Positions 11,862-23,800 of a stretch of 64,000 nt of DNA are shown here, piece after piece. The stretch covers positions 372,001 to 436,000 of the forward strand of contig QPMI01000017.1 of NCBI GenBank assembly GCA_004431415.1, read 5' to 3'. The notes under the pieces are model-generated. The model saw nothing but the letters and a program-made list of their open reading frames with translations, was not told the DNA's origin and made no database searches. This DNA comes from Cyanophora paradoxa. Its lineage: Eukaryota > Glaucocystophyceae > Cyanophorales > Cyanophoraceae. A program made the translations under genes and the position numbers. Each line of letters begins with the position of its first letter. The first letter of the stretch is position 1.

Positions 11862-13115
11862 CTAGAAGGGGGCGGCGGAGGGCTCCGCCTCGCTCAGCTC
11901 CACGGGCTTGAGCGAGATGCCGAACCTGGCCACGGCGCCCGGGGGCGGCGTCAGCGGGGTCAGCAAGGACGGGGCGTGGCGCGGCGAGGGGTCGCCTGGA
12001 TCCGGACCTGTCTGCGCGGAACCAGATGCCGGTGAGGTCGAGGGTGGCGGTGACGAGGGCCTGCGGGGGCAGCTGCTGCGCCGCCGGCACCGCCCGGCTT
12101 GCCCGCCCCTCCGGCCCCTCCCGCAGGTTGATCTGCGCCCCCCGACAACACCGCGTCACGCCACGCCACGCCACGCCACGCCACGCCTTGCCCGGGCGGG
12201 GCGGGCGGGAGGGCGGGCGGGCCTGGAGGGCGTCGCGCTTGCGGACGTTGAAGTAGATGCGGCGGGGGCCGAGGCGGGCCTCCCCGGCCCCGTCCTGCTC
12301 CACCCGCTCGGAGAGCAGCGGCTTCAGGTTCGCCTCCAGCCAGTCCTCGCTCTTCGCCTCGCCCCACCACTGCACCGCGTTCCTGCGCGCCCGCCAGCCG
12401 GCCCGCGCTCAGGCGTGCTCGCCCTGCGGGGCGGGGCGCTTGCGCACTCCCTGGCGACGTCCTTGACCATGCGCTCGAGGTCGGCGACGAAGCGCTCGAA
12501 CTCGGCCGAGTCGGCGTCGTCGCCGAGCTGCAGGGCGAAGTACGACTGCGCGGTCGCCCAGCCGGCGCCCTCGCCGCCCGCCCGGTCCCGCACCCCCGTC
12601 GGCGTCACCAGCGGCGGCGTCACGATCCTCACGGGGAACTGCAGAGTGAAGCCCTTCTCTCTGCGAGGGCGGAGGAGCGTTAGCGCTAGCTTCGGTGCGC
12701 ATGGGGGCGCGGCCTGGCGACCCAGCGCGCACACTGCGCGGACGAATCCGAAGTTCATTTCGCCGAGCTTCGACACGCGAGTGACGGTCAGAGCTGCGCT
12801 CTCCACGAATTGGCTGTAGCGCTCGGGCGAGACAATGGCCGGCGCGACGTCCCGCGAGCCGCGCGGTGCCGAAGTCGCGTACGCGGCGATGCCGCCGCGC
12901 GGGTGGCCGAGTCCCGCCGCTCGCTGAGAGATGACGCCCCCAAACCGGTACGCGGCGCTCGGCCCGTGGGGGGGAAAGGCCGCGACAGCCAGGTGGGCCG
13001 ATCTGCCAGCGCTCCATCGGGAGACGGTGCAGGAGACGGCGCTGTGTGCACGGGCGACAGGCTGCCGCAGGCCAAGCGCGCCGAGCCGGAGCTGCACGGA
13101 CGCCGCCGACGCCAT
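11862..13115 (-). CDS. Protein resembling the algal/giant-virus ssDNA-binding-like family (DUF5871-type)
   Basis: Function not certain. Joined exons read ALTVTRVSKLGEMNFGF + REKGFTLQFPVRIVTPPLVT, then SYFALQLGDDADSAEFERF, VARENAVQWWGEAKSEDWLE, PRRIYFNVRKRDALQ, INLREG, ALVTATLDLTGIWFRADR and FGISLKPVELSEAEPSAAPF. The order 'iqTP-x-x-x-P-xG', 'F-x3-L-x2-L', 'W-x-G-x-K', 'giWf' and a final 'fGis-kp-x-x-l' recalls the ssDNA-binding-like family shared by large DNA viruses of algae and some algae; this is from memory of the pattern, not a search. Introns: GT-AG after NFGF and after ADR, GC-AG at 12133-12222 (with a CCACG repeat). The stop is TAG at 11864-11862; ATG 13115 is the best start, but the first 90 residues are unconvincing. 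Head-to-head with the next gene. Confidence 0.55.
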
Positions 13116-13275
13116 CGTAAAACTCCGCGTGCTTTGCCAAGTCAATGTCAGCCGGCTGAAGGTGCAGCTTGCTGTACGGCGCCCACGCGTACCCCGCCAG
13201 GGAGCCGCATTGCCGCACTGCCGCAGTGCCGCACTGCTACCGCACTGATACCGCAGCGTTCGTTCAACAGTAGCG
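13116..13275. promoter_or_regulatory. Head-to-head intergenic region with CCGCACTG repeats
   Basis: 160 bp between two divergent ATGs. Around 13205-13256 the octamer-like unit CCGCACTG and its near-inverse CCGCAGTG recur several times, giving hairpin potential. It is a plausible shared control element, but no function is shown. Confidence 0.3.
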
Positions 13276-16156
13276 ATGGAGGCGAGCACTGATGCCACAG
13301 CTGACGACGACGCGGAAACATCGGCGAGCGCAAAGAGAGCGAAGATTTGCGAAAGCGCGCCACCGGTCCCGCAGCCGCAGCCGCCTATTGTCGATCTGGA
13401 AAGCGCAGACGACGACGCCCTTTTCCGCGAGCGCGTCGGGTCGGCGAGGGCAGAGAGGACGGGGACAGAAGCCGTGCCACCGCAGCCGCAGCCGCAGCCG
13501 CCCGTAGCTATCATAGATCTGGAAGAGACAGAGACAGATAACGCGGTCCGATCACAGAGCCCGCTCTCTTCTCTGTCAGCGCTAGCGCTGAGCCCTGACG
13601 TGACGCGGCTGGCCATGGGGCAGGCGGGTGCGGGTGTGGCCGGCGGCCTGGAGAGCGACGGCAAAAAGGAGGGCGGAAGGTCCCCGCGCTGGCTTCCTCC
13701 GAGTGCGAGCCTGCCTTGGATCTCGCAGAAGCCGGCGGTGTCCACGCCCTGCGCTGCCTCGCGATCGGCTGCATGCCCCGAGCTTGGCGCGGCACGCAGG
13801 CCAGTTCGAACGATCGGAGCCCGCTCGTGGACGAGAGGGGCAACCAGCTGCCCTCGGACATCCTCTGCAAGGACCGCCGCTACCTATTTCAGCACACATG
13901 GAGCGGCCACGAAGTGCGCCCAGCCTTCGCCCCCCTCGCCCCCCCCCCCCCCCCCTTCCACCCATCCCGCCCCGCCCCATCCCTCGGCCTGATCCCCGCC
14001 CAGATCACTGTGCCCCTCGAGTGCACTGTCGAGGCGAGCCGCGAGTGCACTGTCGGGGCGAGGTCATGATCAGCGTCGCGAGCTGACCGGGGTACAGGAG
14101 GTGGGGCGGGAGAGGGACCGCCTACTCATCTGCATGTACGGCCCGACGGGGGCGGCCGAGCGCCTGGTCCACCCGGCCAGAGGTGCGTCCCGCACTCCCC
14201 GGCCCCGGCGCCCCCGCGCTCGTGCCGCCGGCTGACGCGCGCTGGCAGAGTACGCGTCGGAGCGCTTCTACAGGGAGATGTTCGAGGCGGCGGACCCGCC
14301 CAAGGCGCGAGCCCGCGACCCGCACCCTCCTCCTCCTCAGCGCGAGTCCGAGTCCGATCGAGCGCGAGCGGTGCGGGGCGGGGCGCAGGTCGGGCTGCAC
14401 GACCCGGAGCCGGGCTCGCCCCGCGCGCCCCTGCGCCTGGCGGACTACCTCCGCAGCGTCGGCGCCCTCGCCAGCAGACCCGTGCGCGCCCGCCCCGCCG
14501 CCCGCCCGCCTCGCCCACCCGCGACCCCGCAGGAGCACCTGTCGCGAGAAGAAGAGGGGCGGCTCGGGAGCAAAGAGGAGGGGGCGGAGGGGTGGCGCCG
14601 GGGGCCCCTGCCTCAGTGGGCGATGTCCCCCGCCGGCGTCGACCACATCGACCTCGAGTGGGGCGGCGCTCCCTTCCGCGCCGCGCTCGGCAACGGCACC
14701 GACCCGCAGGTGCGCGCGCGCGCACGCTCGCCCCGGTCCGGCCCGGGTGCTCCTCGAGCCCCCCGGAGGCGTTCATGCGCTGTCGGGACCGGGCGCTGCT
14801 GGCGATGCACGGGGTGAGGGACGCCCCGAAGCACCACCTCTACCTTCCCTCCCACACGTACGCCGATGAACCCTTCTTCTGCGCCCTCTTCGGCCCCTCC
14901 CCGGTCCCCGGCGTCGGCCTGCGCGATCCGGAGCCCGGCACGCGCGCCGCCGGCCGCCGCCTCCGCGCCTTCCTCCGCGCCCACGGCGCCCTCCCGCCCC
15001 TCCCCCACCCCCAGGGGGCCATCTCCAAGCCCGGGCCCGGCCCCGGCCCCGGCCCTGGCCCCGGGCCGGCCCCGGCCGGGCCGACGGCGGCGCAGGCGGG
15101 GTGGCGCTGGAGGGCGGCGGCGCGGTTCCCCGAGCGCCCGCCGCGCCCGGGACGTCGCGCTCATCGCCCGTGCGCCCCGCCGCCCTCGCCCCCGCCCCGC
15201 CGCGCCCCGCCCCGCCCCGCCCCGCCCCGCGCGCGCCCCGGGCGAGCCAGGGCCCGGGCGCAGTGCTCGGGCCCGAGGGGGCGAAGGAGCGCGGCCTCAG
15301 CTACGGTCTCGAGAGTGCGCGCGCGCGCCCTGCGGGACCTCGGGCGCCGCTAGCTCACACAGGGCTGGGGCAGCGTACGAGGGGAGCCGTTCTACCGCGA
15401 TCGCTTCGGGGGGCCCGCGCTCGCCGCGGCGGCCCTCCAGCAGCCCAGGCTCGCACCCCGCCCAGCGATCCTGCTGGCCCCGGGGCGGCCCCCGCAGCCG
15501 CTGGCCCCGCAGGCGGCTCCTGTGGTGCAGGGCGGCGCCGTCGGCCAGGCGCTCCCGCCGCCGGCGCCGGCGCCGGCGCTGGCCGCCCCCGCGCAGCCCT
15601 CCGCCGCTGTGGGGCTGTACGGCCTCTCGTACGCGTACCACCCGATGGCGCTGGCGGCGGCGGCGGCGCAGCAGGCGATGCTGGCGGCTGCCTGCTTCGG
15701 CGGGGCGGGCTACCCGCAGATGTACATGCCAGTGATGTGGCAGCCGCAGCCGCAGCCGCAGCCGCAGCCGCAGGCGGGGCCGCAGCCGCAGGCGGGGCGC
15801 CCACCGGCAGCGGCAGCGGGGGCGGGGGCGGGGGCGGGCTCGAGGCCGCCGGTGCTGCTGAACGTGCGGCGGCTGCCGCAGTCGGGGGAGGCGCGCACGC
15901 GGGGGCTGCGGTTCCTCGGGGACGTGCCCCGCCTCCTGCTCGAGGCCTCCTGCTTCTTCGGGGTCCAGCTCGTCGAGGCCCGGCCCCGCCCGCCCCCGTC
16001 CGTCCGCGCCCGCCCTCCGCGCCTGAAGGGCCGCCGCCGCCGGCGGGGGCGCAGCTGTGGGACAGGAGCTTCACGCGGGTGTCGAGCGGGGAGGAGGTGG
16101 AGGCGGCGGCGCGGGAGAGCCCCGTCTTCTACGCTGTCGACTCCCGCGGGCGGTAG
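13276..16156 (+). CDS. Unrecognised protein with internal duplicated module and Q/P/A-rich segments
   Basis: I do not recognise a family. ATG 13276 starts an acidic Pro/Gln head with two near-copies of a PQPQPP...DLE motif. A splice leads into GGVHALRCLAIGCMPRAW and LPSDILCKDRRYLFQHTW, then RDRLLICMYGPTGAAERLVH. Two stretches of about 45 residues align: EYASERFYREMFEAADPP joined to VGLHDPEPGSPRAPLRLADY and LRSVGAL, against TYADEPFFCALFGPSPVP joined to VGLRDPEPGTRAAGRRLRAF and LRAHGAL, so a module has been duplicated. A third partial start is GEPFYRDRFGG. Later come Ala-rich and Gln-Pro repeat segments (CAGCCG array near 15740-15790), LLNVRRLPQSGEA and a final exon LWDRSFTRVSSGEEVEAA ending at TAG 16154-16156. 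Mixed GT-AG and GC-AG introns. Exon edges in the middle are uncertain. Confidence 0.55.
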
Positions 16157-17159
16157 CGCACCCGGGCTCGCACTGCGGCACCGCGGAACGCATGAGAATA
16201 ATCGATTGCGAAATTTGAGGTTGGAGGGATTTCGTGACGGGACCCCGACGTCGACGGGGCCGAGGCGAGGCTAGCAGCTGCAGGCTACTAGACGGGGCTA
16301 GTAGGCTAGTAGTGAACATTTGATCATTAGATTGTTCTAATTGAATCATTCAATCTGAACTGTAAGCTTGCAAATGGATCCGATGATCGGATTGCAATTG
16401 AGCTTACTAGTTGCTCCTTGCTCCTTGATCACGAGTCACTGATCATGACTCATGATCAAATTGCAGTTGCATTTGTCCGACGGTCATGGAATGCCAATGA
16501 CAGGCCTCGTGTCAGGGGCGGGGCATTTAGTTTGGGCATAATGCGCATGCCATGATCATGATGGCCCAGGCTGGGGCCCCGGCCCAGTACTAGTGGTGTC
16601 ACGGTCACCGGGTATGATGCATGCAACGATTGTCGAATATTTCTCCCCATTTATTCTAGATCTCGCGCATGTAGCCGGAAAGTCTTGCAATTGCACTCTT
16701 AAGTGTCGACACGTCGCAGCTAACTTTCTAGATCTGTAGACTAACTTCATAAGCTAGCAACAGAGCTTACCTCGCAATATGGGAACTCAGGATCAATCAT
16801 ATGGACCGATTATACAGATTGATGGCGACGAGTATTATTTACGAAATAGAAGCATGCGCAGAAGCTGTGTACAGTGAAGGCGAAGCAGAATTTATTCTGC
16901 TCCGGCCCCCTTGAAAGCATAGTTACGAATTAAGGAACCGGAAAACGGAAGGAGAAGAATAAGCACTTCTATTCCAATCAAACTACTGTGAGCAGAATGC
17001 AGAATATTAAATAAATAGACACTATGAAGGACCCGGACGGGCGCGGGCCGCGCGGCCCGGGCCCGGCGCGCGCGGAGGCGGATCGATCAACACCAAAGCA
17101 GGTAAGAGGGCGCGCCGCCTCCTCGCGCGCGCCGCCTCCTCGCCTCGCCCCGGCTACGG
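16157..17159. other. AT-richer spacer with TGATCA/CATG palindromes
   Basis: About 1 kb without a supportable gene. Between 16320 and 16620 there are many ATGATCAT, TGATCA, CATGATCATG and GCATGC palindromes. 16750-17020 is among the most AT-rich DNA in the window. The last 120 bp, next to the stop of the following minus-strand gene, carries a duplicated GCGCGCCGCCTCCTCG block. I found no tRNA or snRNA. Confidence 0.4.
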
Positions 17160-20100
17160 CTACGGCTCGTCGCCGCGGGCCTCGTCGGTGCCGGCGTACT
17201 TGTGGAGGGCCGGCACCTGCGCGATCACCTGCGCCGGCCCCGAGCTCGGCCCCGGCCCGGCCCCGGCGCGCAGAGCGGTCGCGCTCGGACCTGGGCGGGG
17301 AGCATGGAGACGAACTGGGTGGTGCGGGTGCACTCCGCCTTGAGGCGGTTGACGACGGAGCGGAAGACGAAGAGGTAGAGGCCGACGATGAAGACGACGT
17401 TCAGCGCCAGGATGTAGCTCTCCACCTGGGCGAGGGGCGGGCGAGGGCGATTAGCCGCGCTTCTTTCTTTCTTTCCTCTTGGGCGGGCGGGGAGCGCACG
17501 GTCATGACGGTGTCGATCTTCTCGGAGGCCATGCGCTGGTAGACCTCCATGCTGCCCGCCCCCTCAGCGCCCCGCGAGGGCTTGGGGCAGACGGGGCGCA
17601 GGGGGGCGCCGGACCTCCGCGTGAGGGCCTCGTCGAGGTTCCCCGACCCGTCGATCTAAGATTCGAGGGTCCAACGTCAGAGGACGGGTCGAAGAGGTCG
17701 CCGGGGGCGGGGGCGCGGGGGCGCGCCTCGATCATGCCGCGGAGCGGGGCGGAGCGCTGGAGGATGGCGTCGATGGCGTAGTCGGGGCGCGGGCCCTCGG
17801 CCTCCAGCTCCGCCAGCCGCCCCTCGTCCACCCGCCTGCCGCCGCAGCGCTAAGCAAAGCAAAGCAAAGCAGCGCTCTGGAGGGGCCGGGCGGGGGCACC
17901 CGTCCGGGGTGAAGTAGCCGAACTCCTGGAGGATCCCGAACGACGTGTGCATCACCACCTGCAGCCTGCGCGCGGGCCCGGGTCGGAGGGGCTGGGCGGG
18001 GCGCGGGGGCGGACATGTAGTCGACGCCGGAGGTGACGGCGGCCATGTTCGAGACCTCGCCGGGGCGACAGTCCTCCCGCTGCGCGCGGCCCGTTATCAT
18101 CAGGTTCCGGAGCGGGGCGGGGCGGGGCGGGACGGGGCGCGGGACCTTGGCGTGGAGGCACTTCTCCTCGAAGAGGAGGAAGTCCTGGGCGGGGTAGCGC
18201 GCCAGCGCCGGCGGCAGCTTCTCCGTCACGTTCCCTGCGCCCCCGCCGGGCGTCAGCGAGGAGGAACGGAGATCTAGAGGGGCGGGGGCGGGGGCGGGCC
18301 GTGTATGAGGTCCATTTGGACGGCGGTGAGCTCGAGGGTCGCGGCGTGCAGGCGCCGCAGCACCGCCGGCGTCGACCGGATCAGCCAGTCGTTCACGTAC
18401 ACCTGACGGCGGCGTCGGGGGGGCAGCGGCAGCAGCGGACGGCGAGCGGCGAGTCCCGATGCAACGATTCTTGGGGGAGTTTGGGGGGACGGGACGGGGG
18501 GCTCGGACCTCGCGGCCCCAGAGGTGGAGCTCGGTGACGAGGCCCCAGCGGTTGCCGGCCTCGCGGATGTACGCCGCCGCGTACTGCGTGTTCTCCACTG
18601 CGCCCCGCGGGAAGGCGGCGTCAGCCCGCTGGAGCGGTGGGCCGAGCTACCCGAGCTGGGCGCACTGAAGAGGAAGCAGACGAGGAAGTTGGCGGCGGCG
18701 ATGAGCGCGATCGTCACGAAGGCTGCGCGCGCGCGCGGGGCGCGAGGGGTGAGCGAGGCGGGCGCATGGAGGGCGCCGTCGGGGGGCAGGCGGGGGGGCG
18801 GACCGATAAGGTAGCGGCGGGTGAGGATGCTGCGGCGCAAGTGAGCGAGGGCAGCGCGGGGCGGCGCGGGGCGAGCGCCGCGCGCACGAGATGATGTCCG
18901 ACGTGCCGCCGGCCGCCTCGGCCGCCCGCCGCTCCCGCTTGCCGTCTGCGGGGCCGCTCAGCGCTCGCCCGAGAAGGGGGCGCCCGGCGCGGGCGGGGGG
19001 CGGGCGCACCCGAGAGGTCCGTCTCGTCGGAAGCGGCGGAGTGGCGGCGGTCGGGGCGCGCCATGGGCGCCCGGGCCCCGCCGCCGCGTTCAGCGCGCCG
19101 GCCCCGCCCCTGCCGCCGGGGCGTGGCCGCCGTGCGCGGCGGCCTCCTGGGCGAGGGCCATCGCCTCCACCGTCGGTACCGTCGGCTTCAGGATGCTCGC
19201 CCGCCGCACGCCGGCGGCGCCGGCCCCGGGGGCCCCGGGGCCGGCGCTCCCTGCGAGTCCCGCGGGGCCTCCAACAGGGAGAGGCCCGAGGCGGGGCCGC
19301 TGCCGCCGCCGGGCGCGGGGTGCCGCCGCCGCAGCCGGAAGTTGCCCGAGGGGCGGGCGCCCCGTCGGCCCGCGGGCGAGCTCCTCGTCGCCGCTGCCGT
19401 GCGCGTGGCCGTCGAGCTCGAGGGCGGGGGGCGCCAGCGCCATGAGGCCGCTCCGCGGGGGCGAGAGGGACGCGTAGGGCGCCATCGAGTCCTCCTCCCC
19501 CGCCGCGGGGCCCAGCGCCCCCGCCGCCTTCTCCCCCCCGTCCTCCTCGGCCCCGCCCAGGCGCTCCCAGAAGTCCGCCGTGATGGGCACCACGCTGTCC
19601 GACTCGCCCCGCCCCGCCCGCGAGTCGCCGGCGGCGCTCAGCTGGTAGACCAGCGCCGCCGGCGCCTGCGCCGCGGGGCCGGGCACGAGGAGCCCCACCG
19701 AGCCGCGCTCCTCCCCGGCCTCGCCCTCGCTCCACGCGACCGAGCCGGGGCCCTTGCCGCCCTGCCGGCGGGCCCTCGGCGTCGCTCCCCGCGTGGGGCC
19801 CGAGGGAGGCGAGGGCGGGCCGCCGGGGGCGCTCCCCAGCGCCGCGACGTTCGCGGCGGAGAGGAGGCTCGGCTTCCTGCGCGGGTTCGGGCCCGGCCGC
19901 GGGCGCCCCCCCGCCGCGGGCGCCGTGCGGTCGCTGAGCTGCGGGGTCATCGCGCTGCCGGTGTCGCCCTCGCCGCCCCCCTCCTCCTCCTCGTCGTGCT
20001 CGGAGCCCGGGTCGTCCACCCGCCGCATCGTCGCGTACCGCGAGTACATCGCTTTGCGCACTGCGCCCGCCGCCGCCGCCGCGTGAGTGAGCCCGGCAGG

Positions 20101-20820
20101 CGGGCGGATCCTGGAGGGGCGGGCGGGGCGGAGGGGCGGAGGGGCGGGGCACCGAAGGGCGGCATGGCCATGATGATCTGCACGCCCTCAGAGAGGGAGG
20201 GGCCGGAGAGGGGGGCGGGGGCGGCTCGGCGCGCACCTCGTTGACGCCGCGCATGGAGCGCCGGACGTTGTTGAAGGCGGGGCGGAAGACGCAGGCGCCC
20301 AGCACGACGAGCGAGAGGAGGATCGCCGCCAGGATCGCCCCGATGATCAGCTGGCTCGCCTGCGCGCGCCCCGCCCCGCCCGGCGCGTCAGGACGAGCGG
20401 GTGGCGGGGGTCCGGGCGGGCGAGGAAGTAGCGGCGCACGAAGGTCGTCGAGTAGATCTCCCTGTGGGGGGCGGTGGGGCGGGGCGGGTCAGTCCCGTGG
20501 TCGGCCTCGTGAAGGGGCGGGCGGGGGCGGCTGGGCTCGCGGGGCGCACTCTTCGTAGAGGCGGTTGGCGCGCGAGGCGACCTCGAGCATGTTCCCGGGG
20601 GCGTTCTTCTGCACGAACCTGCCCCCCGACCCCGCCGTGAGCGGGGCCGGCGCGAAGAAAGGAAGGGGAGGGGGGGCGGGAGGGGGGTACCGGAATGCCT
20701 CGTTGTCGGCGACGCGGGAGAGCTCCTCCATCGAGCGCCCCGCCAGGTCCTGCCCCGCGCCCCGCCAGAGTCGAACCCCGAGCTCCCCGGAGGCGCTCCG
20801 CTGGAGGAGGCCCGAGCCCC

Positions 20821-20854
<34 letters not shown>

Positions 20855-23800
20855 CCGCCGGGGCTCTCCCTGCCCTCTCGGCTCTCGGGCGCCCCTCGCG
20901 CGCGCGCGTGCCTTGCGTGCACTCTGTTCCTCCCCCCCTCCCCCTTCTGCCTCGCCCCCGCACCTTGAGGACGCCGTTGAGGTAGGAGCCGGCGGCCCAG
21001 AGGGAGACGCGCTGGTCGACCTCCGCCGCCGGCGGGCCCCGCAGGTACCTCGTCACCGTCACCTGGGCGCCGCCTCAGCGCGGCCCGCGCCCCCCCAGAC
21101 CCTCCCGCCCGCCCGCCCGGCAGCCCCCCCGGACCTTGGGGTCGGTCCAGAGGGAGGCGATCTCGTAGGTGCTGGAGGGCCCGACGCCGTTGGGGAAGCC
21201 GAGGTACAGGCCCCGCGAGTCCGCCGAGTACAGGTCCCTGCGCAAGGAGCGGCGTCAGCGACCGGGCCCCGCTCTCCTTCTTTCGAGCCGCGCGGGAGGG
21301 ACGCGAGCGTAATACACCCGGCGCCTCGCCGCGATCAGACGCGGCGCCGCTCGCTCGCAGAGGCGATCGAGAGGCCCTGGCTAGCTAGCTAGCTCGCAGA
21401 GCCGGGACGCCCCGGGGGGCCCGCCCCGCCCCGCCCCGCCCCACCCCCGGCGGGCGGCGCACGTGGTCTCGTGGAGCTCGGCGCGCCAGGCCTCGAACTC
21501 GGCCTCGTCGCCGATGCTCCCGTACAGGTTCAGCGAGCGCGTCATGAAGCAGAACTCCAGCAGCCGCCGCATCTGAGGGGCCGCCCCCGCGGAGCGCCTC
21601 AGCTGGGCGGCCTCGCGAGAGGCTGCACACGCGCGCGCGCGCCTGGGAGGAGGCGGCGGTGATGCGCTGGATGCTGTCCCCCATCCGCTTGAAGACCTGC
21701 GCCCGCCCGCTCGCCCCCTCAGGCGGGGCGCGGGGCGGGCGGGCGGGCGGGGCGGCGGGCCGGGGGCGACCTGCTGGATGACGATGAAGAAGACGGCGGT
21801 GAGGACGATGATGAGCGCCAGGCCCCCCAGGATCCCCAGCCGCACCCTGCCCGCCCGGGCCTCAGAGGGTCGCGAGCGGGGCGCGCGGTGAGCGGGGCCG
21901 GGGGCCGCCGCACCGCTGGACGTGCTTGATGTCCTGCGTGGCGCCCTGCTGCCGCGCCGCCTCCCCCCGCGCCCGCGCCGCGAACTCCGACGACGTCGCG
22001 CTCCCGTGCGCGCTCGCCGCGTACCCACCGCCGCCCCCGCCCCCCTTCATCCGCCCCTGCGCGTACTTGGCCTGCAGGCGGCGGGCCGAGGCCTGGGAGC
22101 CGCCCCCCGCGGAGCGCATCTCGGCGGCGGGGGCGTCCCCCTCCTCCTGGTCCTCGATCTCGTCGGCGGCCGCGAAGTGCAGCTGGGCCAGGTCCGGGTC
22201 GTTGCCCACGCCGTTCAGGAAGGTGCCGTACTCCCTCAGGAGGAGCTTGCTGTTGGGGTACTTCTGGAGGAGGGCGCGGTACGAGTCGCTCGCGGTGCGC
22301 ATCGCCCGGTCGATGACCTCCAGCTTGCGCGGCACCGTCGCCAGCGCCGACTCGGAGAGGCGCGTCCGCGCCAGCGCCTTCCACAGCGCCCGCAGCTGTT
22401 TCCAGGCGAGGGGCGCGGGGTGAGATGCGCAGAAGAAGGATCAAGGCTCGAAGGCTCTAGGACCGCGAGGCGGCCCCAAAGAAGGAAGCAAGGCTGGAAG
22501 GCTTGAAGGGCGGGGGCGGCGGCGACTTGCTGAACTTCGGGGTTTAGAGCTCTGTGGGAACAACGAAGCGGGCAGTTGCAGGTTGGAGGTCTATGCCAAG
22601 CCAAGGGACCCAAGATCTCAGAGCTGGAGGCCCCTCGCGGACCTGGGCGATGGACTCGTTGTGCCAGGTGACGGCCGCCTCGTGGAGGCGCCGGAACTCG
22701 AGGACGGAGATGAAGTTCATCCCCTTCGCCTCCCCCAGGTTCGAGCTCGCCGTCTTCTGCTCGAAGTCCCGCTTCATCGCCACCAGCGCGAAGCGCACGT
22801 CGAAGGCCGGCTTCAGCGCCCACGCCTCCCGCTGCACCTGCAGCGCCCCCATCGGGTTGTTCTGCGGCGCGCAGTCAGGCAGAGCCAACGAGCGAACAAA
22901 CAAGCGAGCGAGCGGGGCGGACGCGGTGGACGGCGATGTAGGTGGAGTGGGCGAGGCGGACGTAGGCCGAGTCCGGGAAGAGGGTGTACCCCGCGCGGTA
23001 GACGGCGTCGGCGGCCTCGAATGCGGCGTCGCTGTGGTCGAGGTGCACGAAGCGCGCCGCCACCTGCCCGCTGGGTGTGAGGCGCGGGCCCCGGCGGCGG
23101 GCGCGCGGCGGGCGTGAGAGCGGAGCCGCCGCACCTCGACCTCGAAGGCGATCCAGAAGAGGCGGGCGCGCTCCCGCACGGCGCGGAGCAGCACGCGCAG
23201 CACCGGCGGCTCGCCCACCCCCGTCCGCTCCCCGCTCGAGCTCCCGCTCCCGCTCCCGCTCCCGGGGCCGGCCGCCGCTGCCCCGCCCTGCTCGAGGGCC
23301 CGCGCCTGCATCGCCACCTTCGCGATGTCGCTCACGCTCGTCCGCGGCCGGTCCGACTGCGCGCCCTCGGAGTGAGCGGGGCGGTGAGGAGGGGCGGCAA
23401 GGGGCGCGCGTTGGCGAGGGGCTGGTCGAGGGAGGCGGAGGACGGGTGCTGCTGCATGTACCGCCGCGCCGCGCCCCGCATCTCCTCCGCCCCGGCCCCT
23501 CCCGCGAAGTTCACTGTCGACTGGCGCCGCGTGCGGGCCGCCGCGAAGCCGCCGCCGAAGCCGCCGCCGCCGCCGGGGCGGTCGCCGGGGACGGGGGGCG
23601 CCTGGGGGAGGAGGAGGGCGAGGATGCCCGCGGCGGCGGAGGCGGGTACCCCTTCTTCGGCGACGCGGCGGCCCTTGGCCTTGAGGGCGGCGTGGCGGCG
23701 GGCGCAGAGGAGCCAGCCGCCGACGAAGGCCGCCCCGCCCAGCACCTCGCACGCCACTGACGCCGCGAAGCGCGCAGCGCTGCGACGGGCGAGCTCAGCG

